Origin: Opitutales bacterium UBA2995
Lineage (GTDB): Bacteria > Verrucomicrobiota > Verrucomicrobiia > Opitutales > UBA2995
Length of the DNA stretch: 51,947 bases
Assembly (NCBI GenBank): GCA_002346535.1
Contig: DDZZ01000003.1
Coordinates: forward strand, 1-51,947
Direction of reading: 5' to 3'
The position numbers were made by a program, and so were the translations under genes. Every line of letters begins with the position of its first letter. Position 1 is the stretch's first letter. The notes under the pieces were generated by a model. That model saw only the letters and a list, made by a program, of their open reading frames with translations. It did not search any database and was not told the DNA's origin. Shown in pieces: positions 34,354 to 43,655 of the stretch.

Positions 34354-34672
34354 ACTTCCACTAGATACTCAGAAGCCTTTCATAGAAGGCAGAGAATCTA
34401 TAAACTGAACATGGGTGCGACGAAGTTCTGATACGAGAAGCTTGTGGTGCTTCTTATCCGGATTCCTATACGATGGAAATCTTCATGCCATGGCAGGAAG
34501 TCGTGGGCTTCGAGTATCAACTGCGTCAAACACTAGATCTTCTAACCTGGCAGAATGATGACCGATCATTAATGCGGACTGGCAACACCCGGTTTCCAAT
34601 CTCACTCCGGATGACATTGAGCTGGGACGATTTTTCAGGTTCAGGCGGCAGTGCCCGAGGAATGATTCTTAA
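34354..34672. other. Gap between convergent sulfatase genes
   Basis: This 319-nt gap has no assignable gene. Short frames are open on both strands but none reads like a known family. A weak stem, GCCTT (34375-34379) and AAGGC (34386-34390), lies 22 nt after the sulfatase stop, and a second, AGAAGC/GCTTCT, near 34435-34453. Neither has a clear U-tract, so terminator function is doubtful. Confidence 0.3.
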
Positions 34673-36370
34673 TCAGGGTCGCGGTATGATTCCTGTCCGC
34701 TTGCCCCAGGTCTGCCACATATCAGCCATTGTCTTAACTAATTGTGGGTTTTTGGCCGCAACATCGTGCATTTCTGTCCGGTCCTTTTCCATATTGAAAA
34801 GCTCCCAGCTTCCCAGATTGATTTGATCGGTTTTGTCCCAAATGAAATAGTTCTTTTTATTCGCTTTGGAAACAAGTTTCCATTTACCCATGCGCACGGC
34901 TCGGTTGCCTTCGTGCTCCCAATAAATCGCCTCCCTCTGAAAGGTTTCTTTGTTAAAAACAGGTAATAAACTTCTCCCTTCCAGTGGGATTATGGAATTC
35001 CTGTTGTAGGTATCAGGATAAGTTGATCCTGCGACATCAACGCAGGTGGCCATGATATCTATGAGGTGTGAAGGCTCTTCCCTCAATTCATTGGTGTTCT
35101 TTATCCCGGATGGCCAGTGAACTATCAATGGAGTCGCTATTCCACCCTCATGAACCCAGTGTTTGTATTCCCGGAAGGGAGTATTACTGGCATTGGCCCA
35201 ATCCAGACCATAGGCGGTATAACCTTCCGGAGGGCCTGGCCAGGCATCCTTCATCAGTTTCACTGGCTTGCCGTCCCGGGTCATGTAGGGAATCATTTTA
35301 GTTTGAGGTTCGTCAGGACCCAACGGAACCAATCCCTCTTCAGGTGGCATCGGATCAACCCAATCAAGCTCTTCTGCGCATGCTCCATTATCCTGCAGGA
35401 AAAAGATGAGCGTATTATCGAGAATTCCTTTTGATGAGAGTTTCTCCACAACGCGTCCAATATCCGCATCCATCACTTCGACCATGGCGGCGTATACTTC
35501 CATGTTCGCTATTTCCCATTCCCGATCCTGGACCTCGTCATCCCAAGCCCGGACATGGTCGTCCCGCGGTGTCATTTCCCAGCCTGGTTTGATGAGACCC
35601 ATTTCTTTCATTTTCTTAAAACGCTCTTCGCGCATAACATCCCAGCCTTTGTCGTACTTGCCTTTGTATTTTGCAATCGCGTCTTCCGGGGCATGCATGG
35701 GCCAGTGGGCAGCCGTATAGGATAGGTAAAGAAAGAAAGGATTATCTGTAACGTGATCTTCGATACATTGAATCGCGTAGTCAGTAAAATCCGTGGTGCA
35801 GTAAAACCCCTCACGTGGAGCAACGTATTCATTATCATTCGCCAGAGATCGGGGATCGAAGAGACTTCCCGCACCTGATATCATTCCGAAGAATTTGTCG
35901 AATCCCCGCTGCCGGGGCCAATTGTGTTTGGTGGGATTTTCGATAATGTAAGGAGTGATATGCCATTTCCCCGACATGTAGGTTGCGTATCCAGCATCTT
36001 TTAGGGTCTCAGCGATGGTGACAGCGTTTTTGCTCAAGTCTCCTCGAAATGCCGGCGTTCCCCGATCACTCACCATATGACCCACTCCTGCTTGTTGTGG
36101 ATACAAGCCGGTCATCAAAGACGCTCTGGTTGGGCAACACCTTGCTCCGTTATAGAATTGGGTAAAACGGAGACCGTTATGGGCAAGCCTGTCTAAAACA
36201 GGTGTATTGATTTCTCCGCCATAACATCCGATGTCCGAATAACCCATATCATCACCCATAATCAGGATAATGTTGGGGTGACTGTTAATTTGCGCCTCTT
36301 CTTCTTGAGGACCGCAGCCAGCAGATAGGTTTAATAAGAGTAGAAGACTTACCAAAGGCAGAATTTTCAT
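34673..36370 (-). CDS. Lipoprotein arylsulfatase-like sulfatase (S1 family)
   Basis: A 565-aa sulfatase anchored as a lipoprotein: KILPLVSLLLLLNLSAGC ends in a lipobox with C19. The formylglycine site is C78 in C-C-P-T-R (ARCCPTRASLMTGLYPQQAG), the canonical C-x-P-x-R. The core has NIILIMGDDMGYSDIGCYGG (metal-binding DD), GKWHITPY and DNTLIFFLQDNGACAEE, a WVHEGGIATPLIVHWP segment, and a C-terminal AVRMGKWKLVSKANKK that senses the substrate side. It belongs to the long arylsulfatase-like group. It is likely monocistronic; a decayed VOC gene lies upstream on the same strand. Confidence 0.88.
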   Translation of the reverse strand: MKILPLVSLLLLLNLSAGCGPQEEEAQINSHPNIILIMGDDMGYSDIGCYGGEINTPVLDRLAHNGLRFTQFYNGARCCPTRASLMTGLYPQQAGVGHMVSDRGTPAFRGDLSKNAVTIAETLKDAGYATYMSGKWHITPYIIENPTKHNWPRQRGFDKFFGMISGAGSLFDPRSLANDNEYVAPREGFYCTTDFTDYAIQCIEDHVTDNPFFLYLSYTAAHWPMHAPEDAIAKYKGKYDKGWDVMREERFKKMKEMGLIKPGWEMTPRDDHVRAWDDEVQDREWEIANMEVYAAMVEVMDADIGRVVEKLSSKGILDNTLIFFLQDNGACAEELDWVDPMPPEEGLVPLGPDEPQTKMIPYMTRDGKPVKLMKDAWPGPPEGYTAYGLDWANASNTPFREYKHWVHEGGIATPLIVHWPSGIKNTNELREEPSHLIDIMATCVDVAGSTYPDTYNRNSIIPLEGRSLLPVFNKETFQREAIYWEHEGNRAVRMGKWKLVSKANKKNYFIWDKTDQINLGSWELFNMEKDRTEMHDVAAKNPQLVKTMADMWQTWGKRTGIIPRP

Positions 36371-36426
36371 AGGTGTTTCAATTCAAAGATCAAATGGGTC
36401 AGGAATGGTAAAGAAGACTTTAGGGT

Positions 36427-36603
36427 TCAAGCATCTGTTTCGGAGTGCAGGGCTAGTCGGTTGCCTTCTGAGTCAATTATGATGGCTCTAAATCCATGAG
36501 GTCCAATTCCGTGAATGTCGTTTTCCATACTACCGTCCTTCGCCTTGACCTGAGCGACTGCATAGCGGATACAACCGTTTACGTTCAGATAAACCAAGAT
36601 TCC
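36427..36603 (-). pseudogene. VOC/glyoxalase-family C-terminal relic
   Basis: The minus strand encodes GILVYLNVNGCIRYAVAQVK then GIGPHGFRAIIIDSEGNRLA and LHSE before the stop at 36427. This matches the C-terminal half of VOC-superfamily proteins ('G.lVYLn.dd....l.kv...GG.v......ig..Gf.a.f.DteGN..glhs'). The N-terminal half is replaced by a relic on the opposite strand, so the gene is truncated. Confidence 0.65.
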
Positions 36604-36607
36604 ATTA

Positions 36608-37009
36608 GTGGCGTGGCTTAAAGCGTGGCATAGTACCTGGAACCAGTGGATGGAAGAATTTTTGACTGAAAAAGGTGGACCCGCTGCTGATCGTATATTG
36701 GCGAGTTTTGACTTTCTCGAGGATTGGATTATTTCGAGTAAATACAGAGGTTGTGCGTTCTTGAATACCCTGTCAGAAACGCTTGGCCAGTCCTTTACGT
36801 GTGGAGATTGAAAACCACAAAGAAGTATGCTCGCCCTTATGCGCGACATGGTGGCGACCGATTGTACCGATGGGAGAGAGGAGGATATTACCCATAAAGC
36901 GCAGGCGATATTTATCCTGTTTGAAGGTTCCCTCATTGGAATGCAGGATTCTCTGGACATTTGGCCGGTAAAAGCCGTGAAAGCCCAGGTTCGTCGAATC
37001 CTTGGTTAA
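36608..37009 (+). pseudogene. TetR-family regulator C-terminal relic
   Basis: The plus strand reads WNQWMEEFLTEKGGPAADRI, then LASFDFLEDWIISSKYRGCA and FLNTLSETL. After a local frame disturbance (RVEIENHKE in another frame, with a TGA at 36809) it continues MLALMRDMVATDCTDGREED and KAQAIFILFEGSLIGMQDSL to the stop at 37009. This is the ligand-binding half of a TetR regulator ('l.d...f..rGC.f.n......HK......l........A..l..l.eGa.v'). The helix-turn-helix domain is missing. Confidence 0.65.
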
Positions 37010-37204
37010 GTTTTGTAATGTTAATGAATTTTGTGCGACTAGCTGCTAAAACCGACGGACCGGTCGCTTAATTGAGCAAAATTTTAATCCTTTCACCAAC
37101 GCAATTAATGAAAATTAACCGGTACAAAACTATAGTTGCAAGTCTCATCGGGACCTTGTTGTTTGATATCGCGGGATTCACGTTCACCGGACAATGGGAA
37201 AGTC
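37010..37204. other. Gap between relics
   Basis: No gene is assignable. A short frame from about 37108 encodes a hydrophobic start (NRYKTIVASLIGTLLFDIAG) that does not continue into a recognisable protein, and it leads into the PNPOx-like relic. Confidence 0.25.
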
Positions 37205-37491
37205 ATGCTGTTTCTGATCGATTATCCAACGAAGCAGCGAGTAAAGATTTGGGTGGAAGCTCAGTAGATTCCTAAAACCGAGGCCGGTGACTATCTGGAT
37301 CAGCTTGTTCCTAAAGGAATAGAAAAAAATGTCGTCAGCATTTTTATGCTCAAGGTAACAGCCTATGACTGGAATTGTCCGAAATACATTACCCAACGAT
37401 TTACGCCACAGGAAATGATGAACTATATGATCTCGAAGAATTCCCAATTGTTGGAAAGTTTGATGGAGACAACGGGCGAGGTCGAAAAATA
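37205..37491 (+). pseudogene. Pyridoxamine-phosphate-oxidase-like flavin-binding protein, decayed
   Basis: One frame reads MLFLIDYPTKQRVKIWVEAQ, a TAG stop near 37266, then IPKTEAGDYLDQLVPKGI and KVTAYDWNCPKYITQRFT to a stop at 37489-37491. The phrase 'AYDWNCP.hIT.RF' is characteristic of the PPOX-class family. The N-terminal half is missing, and an in-frame stop plus altered spacing mark it as dead. Confidence 0.65.
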
Positions 37492-37718
37492 ACAAAAAAG
37501 CTCTAAAAATTCGATTCAATCTCTACTTCAATTTGTCAAGCTTTTCGTCCCCAAGGTTTAAAGCAAATAGGAAAAACTTATTAAACCTGTGCCACGGGTT
37601 TCTTTGCCGGCCTGGTACCTTATTCGGATTCTAAAGCTAAAGATTCCATGGATGGAAAAATGTAAAACTTGATAGATTTGTCCTTTATCCCCAGTAGGAT
37701 AGTGGTAAGTTAACTGCT
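37492..37718. other. Gap upstream of the small membrane protein
   Basis: I see no gene in these 227 nt. The region is AT-rich on the left and should contain the promoter of the gene starting at 37719. No clear -35/-10 pair or Shine-Dalgarno could be fixed. Confidence 0.3.
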
Positions 37719-38243
37719 ATGAATTGGTTTTATTTTGCCCTAATTACTGTGATTTCCTGGGGACTTTACGGAGTCTTTCTTCACAGTGGACAAATGGCCA
37801 TGGGCGACCCCGTATTCGGTCGCTACAAGGCGTTTCTAGTGGTAGGAATTGCCTATTTTCTCGTGGCAATTGTTGCCCCTATCGTATTCTTAAAGGCCAC
37901 TGGAGGCAACCTGGCCGTTACTCCCAAAGGTTTTTGGATTTCTTTGATTGCCGGCGTACTTGGTGCGGTGGGTGCACTCGGAACGCTTCTGGCTTTTGGG
38001 GCCAAAGGATCTCCTGCTGCAGTGATGTCTATTGTTTTTGCCGGTGCTCCAATTGTTAATGCCATCACGGCGATCTCATGGCATCCTCCTAAGGGTGGTG
38101 TTGCTGGTGTTCCCTGGCAGTTTTTTCTTGGAATATTGTTGGCTGCCACTGGCGGATACATGGTGGTTAAGTTTAAACCAGATCCTGCTCCGAAAGTTTC
38201 TCCATCTCCGGTAGCTCAAGTGGCATCAGCTGACACAGATTAG
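37719..38243 (+). CDS. Small integral membrane protein, DMT/EamA-half-like
   Basis: A 174-aa inner-membrane protein with about five transmembrane segments: FYFALITVISWGLYGVFL, FLVVGIAYFLVAIVAPIVFL, FWISLIAGVLGAVGALGTLL, AVMSIVFAGAPIVNAITAI and WQFFLGILLAATGGYMVV. The W-G-L-Y-G start and the A/G-rich last helix resemble one half of a drug/metabolite-transporter-type protein. The C-terminal tail is polar and Pro-rich. It ends 8 nt before the PaaK-like gene, so the two are probably co-transcribed. No substrate can be inferred. Confidence 0.65.
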   Translation: MNWFYFALITVISWGLYGVFLHSGQMAMGDPVFGRYKAFLVVGIAYFLVAIVAPIVFLKATGGNLAVTPKGFWISLIAGVLGAVGALGTLLAFGAKGSPAAVMSIVFAGAPIVNAITAISWHPPKGGVAGVPWQFFLGILLAATGGYMVVKFKPDPAPKVSPSPVAQVASADTD

Positions 38244-38251
38244 CTAATAAA

Positions 38252-39508
38252 GTGAGCACTCTTTTCGAACAGGATAGGCTGGATAAACTCAACCAGCTGG
38301 TGGGAGCTATTGCGGAAACCAACGCATTTTACCGAAAGAAACTGGAAGAGGCTGATGCCTTGGATGGGTTTCGGTCCCTTGAGCATTTCCAATCGAAAAT
38401 GCCTTTCACCACCAAGTTGGAATTGGTCGAGGATCAGGTGGACAATCCACCGTATGGAAGTTTTTTTACGTATCCAATAAATAAATACACACGTTATCAC
38501 CAAACCAGCGGCACGAGTGGGCGTCCTCTCATCTGGTTGGATGATCAGGGAGGCTGGCAGTGGGTGTTGGAAAACTGGAAGGAGACCTGGTACGCCGCTG
38601 GAGCCAAGGCCGGAGAATCCGGACTGTTTGCTTTTTCATTTGGACCATTCATAGGATTTTGGGCTGCTTTCGATTCCGCTACCCAATTGGGGATGCGCTC
38701 CATCCCTGCAGGTGGAATGGGAAGCGCGGATCGCTTACGGTTTATTATGACTCAGCAACCGACCTACCTTTGTTGCACGCCAACTTACGCCTTGAGGCTC
38801 ATCGATGTCGCCAAAGATCTCGGAATAGATCTGACTCGATCGGGTGTCAAATGCGTCATTGTAGGTGGAGAGCCCGGAGGTAGTGTACCGGAAATTCGGG
38901 AACGCATTGAAACCGCCTGGAATCCAGCCACGGTGCTCGATCACCATGGAATGACCGAGGTAGGCCCTGTTTCCTATGGCGATCCCGATCGTCCCGGCAC
39001 GATCCGTCTGGTCCATGATACTTACCTTTGTGAAGTATTGGATACTGAAACGGACCAACCCGTTGCACTGGGCGAAGAAGGAGAGCTGATATTAACAACC
39101 CTCGGTCGCTATTGCAGCCCGCTTATTCGTTACCGCACCCGTGACCTTGTCAAACCAGTTGCTATTCCTGGAGAACCGCCGGCGCAATTTGCATTGGAAG
39201 GTGGAATATTGGGCCGCGTGGATGACATGGTTATTGTCAGGGGGGTAAACCTTTATCCCAGCGCTTTGGAGGCGATAGTGCGATCCGTTCCCGAGATTGG
39301 TGAATTTCAGATAGACATTGATCAAACGGCTCCGCTCACACAGGTGGCCACCAGAATCGAAACGGAAGGAGACTCTGAAAAGGTAGCTGAGCTTTTGAGG
39401 ATTCGTTTGCGGGATTCACTTCAAATGCGCATTGACGTAGAGGTGGTGGAATCGGGATCGTTGCCGGTTTTTGAGATGAAAGCCAGGCGATGGAATATCA
39501 TTAAGTAG
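38252..39508 (+). CDS. PaaK-like adenylate-forming enzyme (phenylacetate-CoA ligase family)
   Basis: A 418-aa acyl-CoA-ligase-type enzyme starting at GTG. Family features: N-terminal ETNAFYRKKLEEA, the P-loop-like TRYHQTSGTSGRPLIWLDD (~83-101), GGEPGGSVPEIRERIE, the adenosine-binding DHHGMTEVGPVSYG and LIRYRTRDLV, and a C-terminal domain with MVIVRGVNLYPSALE and a terminal MKARRW containing the likely adenylation Lys. It activates a carboxylic acid with ATP, usually to a CoA thioester. No other phenylacetate-catabolism gene lies nearby, so the substrate is open. The gene follows the small membrane protein by 8 nt. Confidence 0.8.
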   Translation: MSTLFEQDRLDKLNQLVGAIAETNAFYRKKLEEADALDGFRSLEHFQSKMPFTTKLELVEDQVDNPPYGSFFTYPINKYTRYHQTSGTSGRPLIWLDDQGGWQWVLENWKETWYAAGAKAGESGLFAFSFGPFIGFWAAFDSATQLGMRSIPAGGMGSADRLRFIMTQQPTYLCCTPTYALRLIDVAKDLGIDLTRSGVKCVIVGGEPGGSVPEIRERIETAWNPATVLDHHGMTEVGPVSYGDPDRPGTIRLVHDTYLCEVLDTETDQPVALGEEGELILTTLGRYCSPLIRYRTRDLVKPVAIPGEPPAQFALEGGILGRVDDMVIVRGVNLYPSALEAIVRSVPEIGEFQIDIDQTAPLTQVATRIETEGDSEKVAELLRIRLRDSLQMRIDVEVVESGSLPVFEMKARRWNIIK

Positions 39509-39587
39509 AACTTTCTCCAATGTTTAGCTGTTGAATGTGACATCACAGTGGCTGAATAATGTCTATGAATTTTGCCATTCCATTGAA

Positions 39588-39611
39588 TTCGCGGTTAAAT
39601 CCGCTCCTACG
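39588..39611. repeat. REP-like palindromic element
   Basis: GCGGTTAAATCCGCTCCTAC (39591-39610), preceded by TTC, resembles the 'GTAGGAGCGG...CCGCGA' class of bacterial repetitive extragenic palindromes. The GCGG/CCGC arms could form a 4-bp stem with the loop TTAAAT. It lies in the 125-nt gap before the ABC ATPase gene. Only one copy was noticed here. Confidence 0.4.
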
Positions 39612-39633
39612 TTTTTATCACTGAAAGGAATTA

Positions 39634-40302
39634 ATGATAGAGGTATCTGCAGTCTCCAAAGTTTACGACAGTTCAGCAGGGTCGGTTGAAGTATTAAATG
39701 GTTTGGACCTACAGGTCGCCTCGGGAGAGGCTATTTCGATTGTTGGTCCGTCCGGTAGTGGAAAAACGACCTTGTTGAATATTCTCGGAACCCTGGACAA
39801 GCCCACAAGTGGGGCGGTCAAGATCGGGGATCAGGTCATCACTGAGCTGGATGAAATAAACGCCGCGCAATTCAGGAACCAGACCATTGGTTTTATTTTC
39901 CAACTCCATTACTTGCTTCCTCAATGTTCAGTTCTGGAAAACGTGTTGGTTCCCCGATTGGCAGGTGGTTGGACGGAATCGGCTGCCGATAGCCAGGCCA
40001 GGGCTGAAGCCCTGCTAAAAGAAGTCGGTTTGAAGGATCGAATCACCCATAAGCCCTTCCAGCTTTCTGGAGGCGAGCAGCTTCGGGTGGCCATTGCTCG
40101 GTCGTTGATCAATACTCCGAAAATTATTTTGGCCGATGAGCCGACAGGTTCCCTGGATCCCGTATCCGGCGAAAGGGTTGCAGACTTGTTACTGGAAACC
40201 AATTTAAGCAAGGGTGTCGCTCTGGTGGTCGTCACTCACAATGCCACATTGGCCGGGAAGATGCAAAAGACCTATCGCCTTGAAGGAGGAAAATTAGGTT
40301 AA
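39634..40302 (+). CDS. ABC transporter ATP-binding protein (LolD/MacB type)
   Basis: A 222-aa ATPase that powers the FtsX-type permease downstream. Walker A is GPSGSGKT (38-45), the Q-loop is Q90 (FIFQLHYLLP), the signature is LSGGEQLRVAIARSL (144-158), Walker B is IILADEPTGSLDP (164-176), and the H-loop His is in VVVTHN. The 'TLDKPTSG' and 'FQLHYLLP' phrases are those of the LolD/MacB/FtsE group. A good Shine-Dalgarno (AAAGGA) precedes the ATG. The permease starts 21 nt downstream. Such systems act on lipoproteins, envelope proteins or peptides by mechanotransmission; the substrate is not encoded here. Confidence 0.88.
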   Translation: MIEVSAVSKVYDSSAGSVEVLNGLDLQVASGEAISIVGPSGSGKTTLLNILGTLDKPTSGAVKIGDQVITELDEINAAQFRNQTIGFIFQLHYLLPQCSVLENVLVPRLAGGWTESAADSQARAEALLKEVGLKDRITHKPFQLSGGEQLRVAIARSLINTPKIILADEPTGSLDPVSGERVADLLLETNLSKGVALVVVTHNATLAGKMQKTYRLEGGKLG

Positions 40303-40323
40303 TTGCCTTTTTTTATCTGACTT

Positions 40324-43300
40324 ATGGGTGCGCGTCGTTACATCCTGCAAAGCCTCTGGCACTATCGTTTTGCCTATTTAGGTGTATTTTTGGGTTCAGT
40401 GCTCGGCGCCATGGTTTTGTTGGGGGCGTTGTTTGCCGGTAGCTCGGTTGATGAATCCCTCAAGCAAATAGGCCAAAACCGGATCGGAAAAATCACCTAC
40501 CTTATAACCGGGGGTGATCGGTTTTTTACTGAGGATCTGGCCAAGCAATTAAGTGACACCAGCGAAACAGAAACAGCACCTGTTCTTTTTGCCAAAGGAG
40601 TAGGTAGTGCTAGTGGAGCATCCGTGAACAATGTCCAATTGGTGGGTGTCACCGATGCTTTTTGGACCTTTGCTCCAAAACTTACTTCTATCGAACTTGA
40701 TGGTGACGAGGCTGAGGTTGCTGTGAATCAATTGTTAGCCGAGCGACTAAGCTTAAAAATCGGGGATACTTTGATTCTGCGTTTCCAAAAACCCGGTGTT
40801 GTGGCTGGAAATGCCCCGGTAGCTGGTGCGGATAATGAATTGGAAAGTTTCAGATCGACTGTTAAAGTAATTGTAGACGATGCCTCCTTTGGTCGCTTTG
40901 GACTGGAAACAACCCAAGTCCCACAGTCCTCGGTTTTTGTACCGATTCAAATGCTTCAGAGAGCATTCGATTTTCCAGGCCGTGCCAATCTGGTTCTTAT
41001 CCATAGTGATCTGAATGGAGAAGCGATTCAAACGGCGCTCAACAAGGCTATGAAATTGGCCGATTATCAGTTGAGCCTGGATTGGTTGGAGCTGGCTCAG
41101 GTATGGGAAATAAAGTCGGACCGGGTATTTATAGATTCAGATATCGGACATACCCTGAGTTCGCAGTTAAACGAAGTCCATGCGGTTACTTCCTACTTGG
41201 TTAATAATACCCAACTGGGTGAGCTTTCCACCCCGTACTCCATCGGAACAGCTGTGAGTCCTGTGGATTTTAAATTTCTTCCTCGAGATTTGAGGCCAAC
41301 CGAGGTGGTTCTCAATTCATGGATCGCGGAAGACTTGTCTGCATCTCCGGGTGATGAAGTTGAGCTTACCTATTTCCAAACGGGGCGATCGGGCCTATTG
41401 GTCGAGCAGAGTTCCAGCTTTACAGTCCGCTCTATCGTTTCGATGGAAGGTCTGGCCGGGGACCGAAGTTGGATGCCAAACTTTCCGGGTATTAGTGATG
41501 CTGAAGTACCGAGCGACTGGGATGCAGGATTGCCATTGGACCTGGACCGAATTCGAACTAAGGACGATGAATATTGGGAAGAACATCGGGGAACTCCCAA
41601 ACTCTTTTTGTCACTCGAAACTGGTGAAAATATTTGGGCAACCCAATGGGGGAATTATACGGCGATTCGCGTTCCAGTTGATCGAAGTCGACGTGAAGTT
41701 TTGAAAACTCAGATACTTGGCTTACTGAATCCTGAGATGAATCAACTGCTTGTTCAGGATTTCAAATCCCGTGCTGAGGCATCCGTCTCCTCGGCGGTAG
41801 ACTTTGGCGGATTGTTTGTAGGAATGAGTTTCTTCCTGATTTTGGCCTCGTTGGGCTTGGTAGCCATGTTGTTCCAGTTTTGCCTGCTTCAGCGTAATCG
41901 TGAAAGCGCATTACTTGGATCAATTGGCGTGAAAGGCCGTTCTCTCCTTAAGTGGCGCCTTTCCGAGGCTGTTGTGATTCTTTTAACGGGAAGTCTTTTC
42001 GGATTGATTTTAGCCACTTGGTACACACGGCAAATCCTTAACTTCCTTGAAAAAATCTGGGCCAATCAAACAACAACTTCGACATTTGTATTCCATGCTG
42101 ATAGCACCACAATCCTGATCGGAATTTTAACTTTTCTGATTCTTTCACTGCTTTTTCTTTGGCTTTCCATTCGCAAACAGGCCAGGCGATCTTTGTCGAT
42201 CCGGCTCAAAGCCAACACGGAAGAATTCGACGTGCTTGGAACGCGGTCGAAGAAACCGTGGTTCGTGGCAATTTTGGGCGGCATTGTTGGGATTTTTTCC
42301 GTAATTATTTCCGGATCGCTCATGCCGGCGCAAGGTGCTTTTTATTTGGCCGGGTTTGCCTTTTTGATAGCAGGGCTAGCGGTTTTCGGGATCTGGCTAA
42401 GGAGAGAACCGAATACGATACGTCACCGCGAATTGAATACAAAATATATCGGCCGTTTGAACATCGCTTTCAGAGCTTCCCGAAGCCTGACATTGGTGGG
42501 ATTGATCGCTTCAGCGGTTTTTATGGTATTATCAGTCGCCTCATTTCGTAAACAGGTCGGAAGCGATTGGTTGGAGCGAAGCAGCGGCACTGGCGGATTT
42601 GCTCTAATGCTGGAAACTACCTCGGCTTTAAACCTCCCTCGCGATGGTGCGACTGAAGGGTTTGAAATTTTTGCATCTAGCAGGGATCATATCACGCAAG
42701 TAGTTCCTTTTCGAAAAGGGACTGGCGATAATGTAAATTGCTTTAATTTAAATACCTCGGCTCAACCTCAACTGGTCGGTGTGGATACCACCGCCTTGCA
42801 AAAGTTGGATGCCTTTGCGCCCAGAAAACTGGCGGCAGATGTTGAGGGTGAAGGTTGGTCGAAACTGAGGGGCTTAACGCCAGTCGAAGCGATTCCTGCT
42901 TTCGTGGACGAAACAACTCTGACGTGGGCGCTAAAGAGAAAGGTGGGGGATATTTTTACGTACGAGGATGAAAAAGGCGAATCCTTCGATGTCCAAATTG
43001 TTGGCTCGATAAAGGATTCCCTTTTTCAGGGCTACCTCATTATTGATGAAGGATTCCTCCTGAAAGAATTCCCCACGCATGAAGGTTATTCAATGTTCCT
43101 TGTGAATGCGCTTCCCGGAGAAGATCTTGAAGCACTTCGTCGTAAAATAGAAACTCAGGCTACGGATGTTGGAGGAACGGTTGAATTGACTCGCGATATT
43201 CTGAAATCCTTTCATGAAATCGAAAACACTTATATCGCAATTTTTAATGTACTCGGGAGTCTTGGAGTAGTATTGGGTAGCCTGGGTTTAACCATCGTGG

Positions 43301-43611
43301 TGTCCCGTGGTATTCAGGAACGCATGGGAGAGTTTTCAGTTATGTCAGCCATTGGAATTGCGAGGAATCTATTAGGCCGGTTGATTTTTATTGAATTCGG
43401 CCAGCTGGTTTTCTGGGGATTGGGAATTGGTTTGCTGGCGTCTGTCATATCCATCATGCCTAACCTGCAATCTTTGCCTGCACTTCCGACAATCATTCTG
43501 GTTCTTGGATTATTGCTTGGGATCGTAGTTCTTAATTTAATTTGTGGCGTGTTAACTTTTAATCACACTTTCCCGAAGGAAGGCGTGAGCCTCAAACAGG
43601 TCGAGCGTTAA
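40324..43611 (+). CDS. Large FtsX/MacB-type ABC permease
   Basis: A 1095-aa inner-membrane protein partnering the ATPase. A first TM (RFAYLGVFLGSVLGAMVLLG) is followed by a periplasmic region of about 450 residues. A central cluster of TMs follows (GLFVGMSFFLILASLGLVAM, SEAVVILLTGSLFGLILA, ILIGILTFLILSLLFLWLS, WFVAILGGIVGIFSVII, AFYLAGFAFLIAGLAVFGI), then a second periplasmic region. The last TM block is AIFNVLGSLGVVLGSLGLTI, FGQLVFWGLGIGLLASVIS and ILVLGLLLGIVVLNLICGV. The two FtsX-type halves in one chain make it longer than LolC/LolE. The ATG is 21 nt after the ATPase stop. Its function as an envelope or lipoprotein export system is inferred. Confidence 0.82.
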   Translation: MGARRYILQSLWHYRFAYLGVFLGSVLGAMVLLGALFAGSSVDESLKQIGQNRIGKITYLITGGDRFFTEDLAKQLSDTSETETAPVLFAKGVGSASGASVNNVQLVGVTDAFWTFAPKLTSIELDGDEAEVAVNQLLAERLSLKIGDTLILRFQKPGVVAGNAPVAGADNELESFRSTVKVIVDDASFGRFGLETTQVPQSSVFVPIQMLQRAFDFPGRANLVLIHSDLNGEAIQTALNKAMKLADYQLSLDWLELAQVWEIKSDRVFIDSDIGHTLSSQLNEVHAVTSYLVNNTQLGELSTPYSIGTAVSPVDFKFLPRDLRPTEVVLNSWIAEDLSASPGDEVELTYFQTGRSGLLVEQSSSFTVRSIVSMEGLAGDRSWMPNFPGISDAEVPSDWDAGLPLDLDRIRTKDDEYWEEHRGTPKLFLSLETGENIWATQWGNYTAIRVPVDRSRREVLKTQILGLLNPEMNQLLVQDFKSRAEASVSSAVDFGGLFVGMSFFLILASLGLVAMLFQFCLLQRNRESALLGSIGVKGRSLLKWRLSEAVVILLTGSLFGLILATWYTRQILNFLEKIWANQTTTSTFVFHADSTTILIGILTFLILSLLFLWLSIRKQARRSLSIRLKANTEEFDVLGTRSKKPWFVAILGGIVGIFSVIISGSLMPAQGAFYLAGFAFLIAGLAVFGIWLRREPNTIRHRELNTKYIGRLNIAFRASRSLTLVGLIASAVFMVLSVASFRKQVGSDWLERSSGTGGFALMLETTSALNLPRDGATEGFEIFASSRDHITQVVPFRKGTGDNVNCFNLNTSAQPQLVGVDTTALQKLDAFAPRKLAADVEGEGWSKLRGLTPVEAIPAFVDETTLTWALKRKVGDIFTYEDEKGESFDVQIVGSIKDSLFQGYLIIDEGFLLKEFPTHEGYSMFLVNALPGEDLEALRRKIETQATDVGGTVELTRDILKSFHEIENTYIAIFNVLGSLGVVLGSLGLTIVVSRGIQERMGEFSVMSAIGIARNLLGRLIFIEFGQLVFWGLGIGLLASVISIMPNLQSLPALPTIILVLGLLLGIVVLNLICGVLTFNHTFPKEGVSLKQVER

Positions 43612-43655
43612 ATCTTCTTTGACCTTAACAAGAGACCTCTCTTCTCTCAAATTGT

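Noticed and set aside
34354..34672. Possible coding relics between convergent sulfatase genes
   Set aside because: Frames on both strands were read but none gave a recognisable protein segment.
38252..39508. Phenylacetate degradation pathway
   Set aside because: Only one PaaK-like gene is present with no paaABCDE, paaG or paaZ homologue, so the pathway name is not supported.
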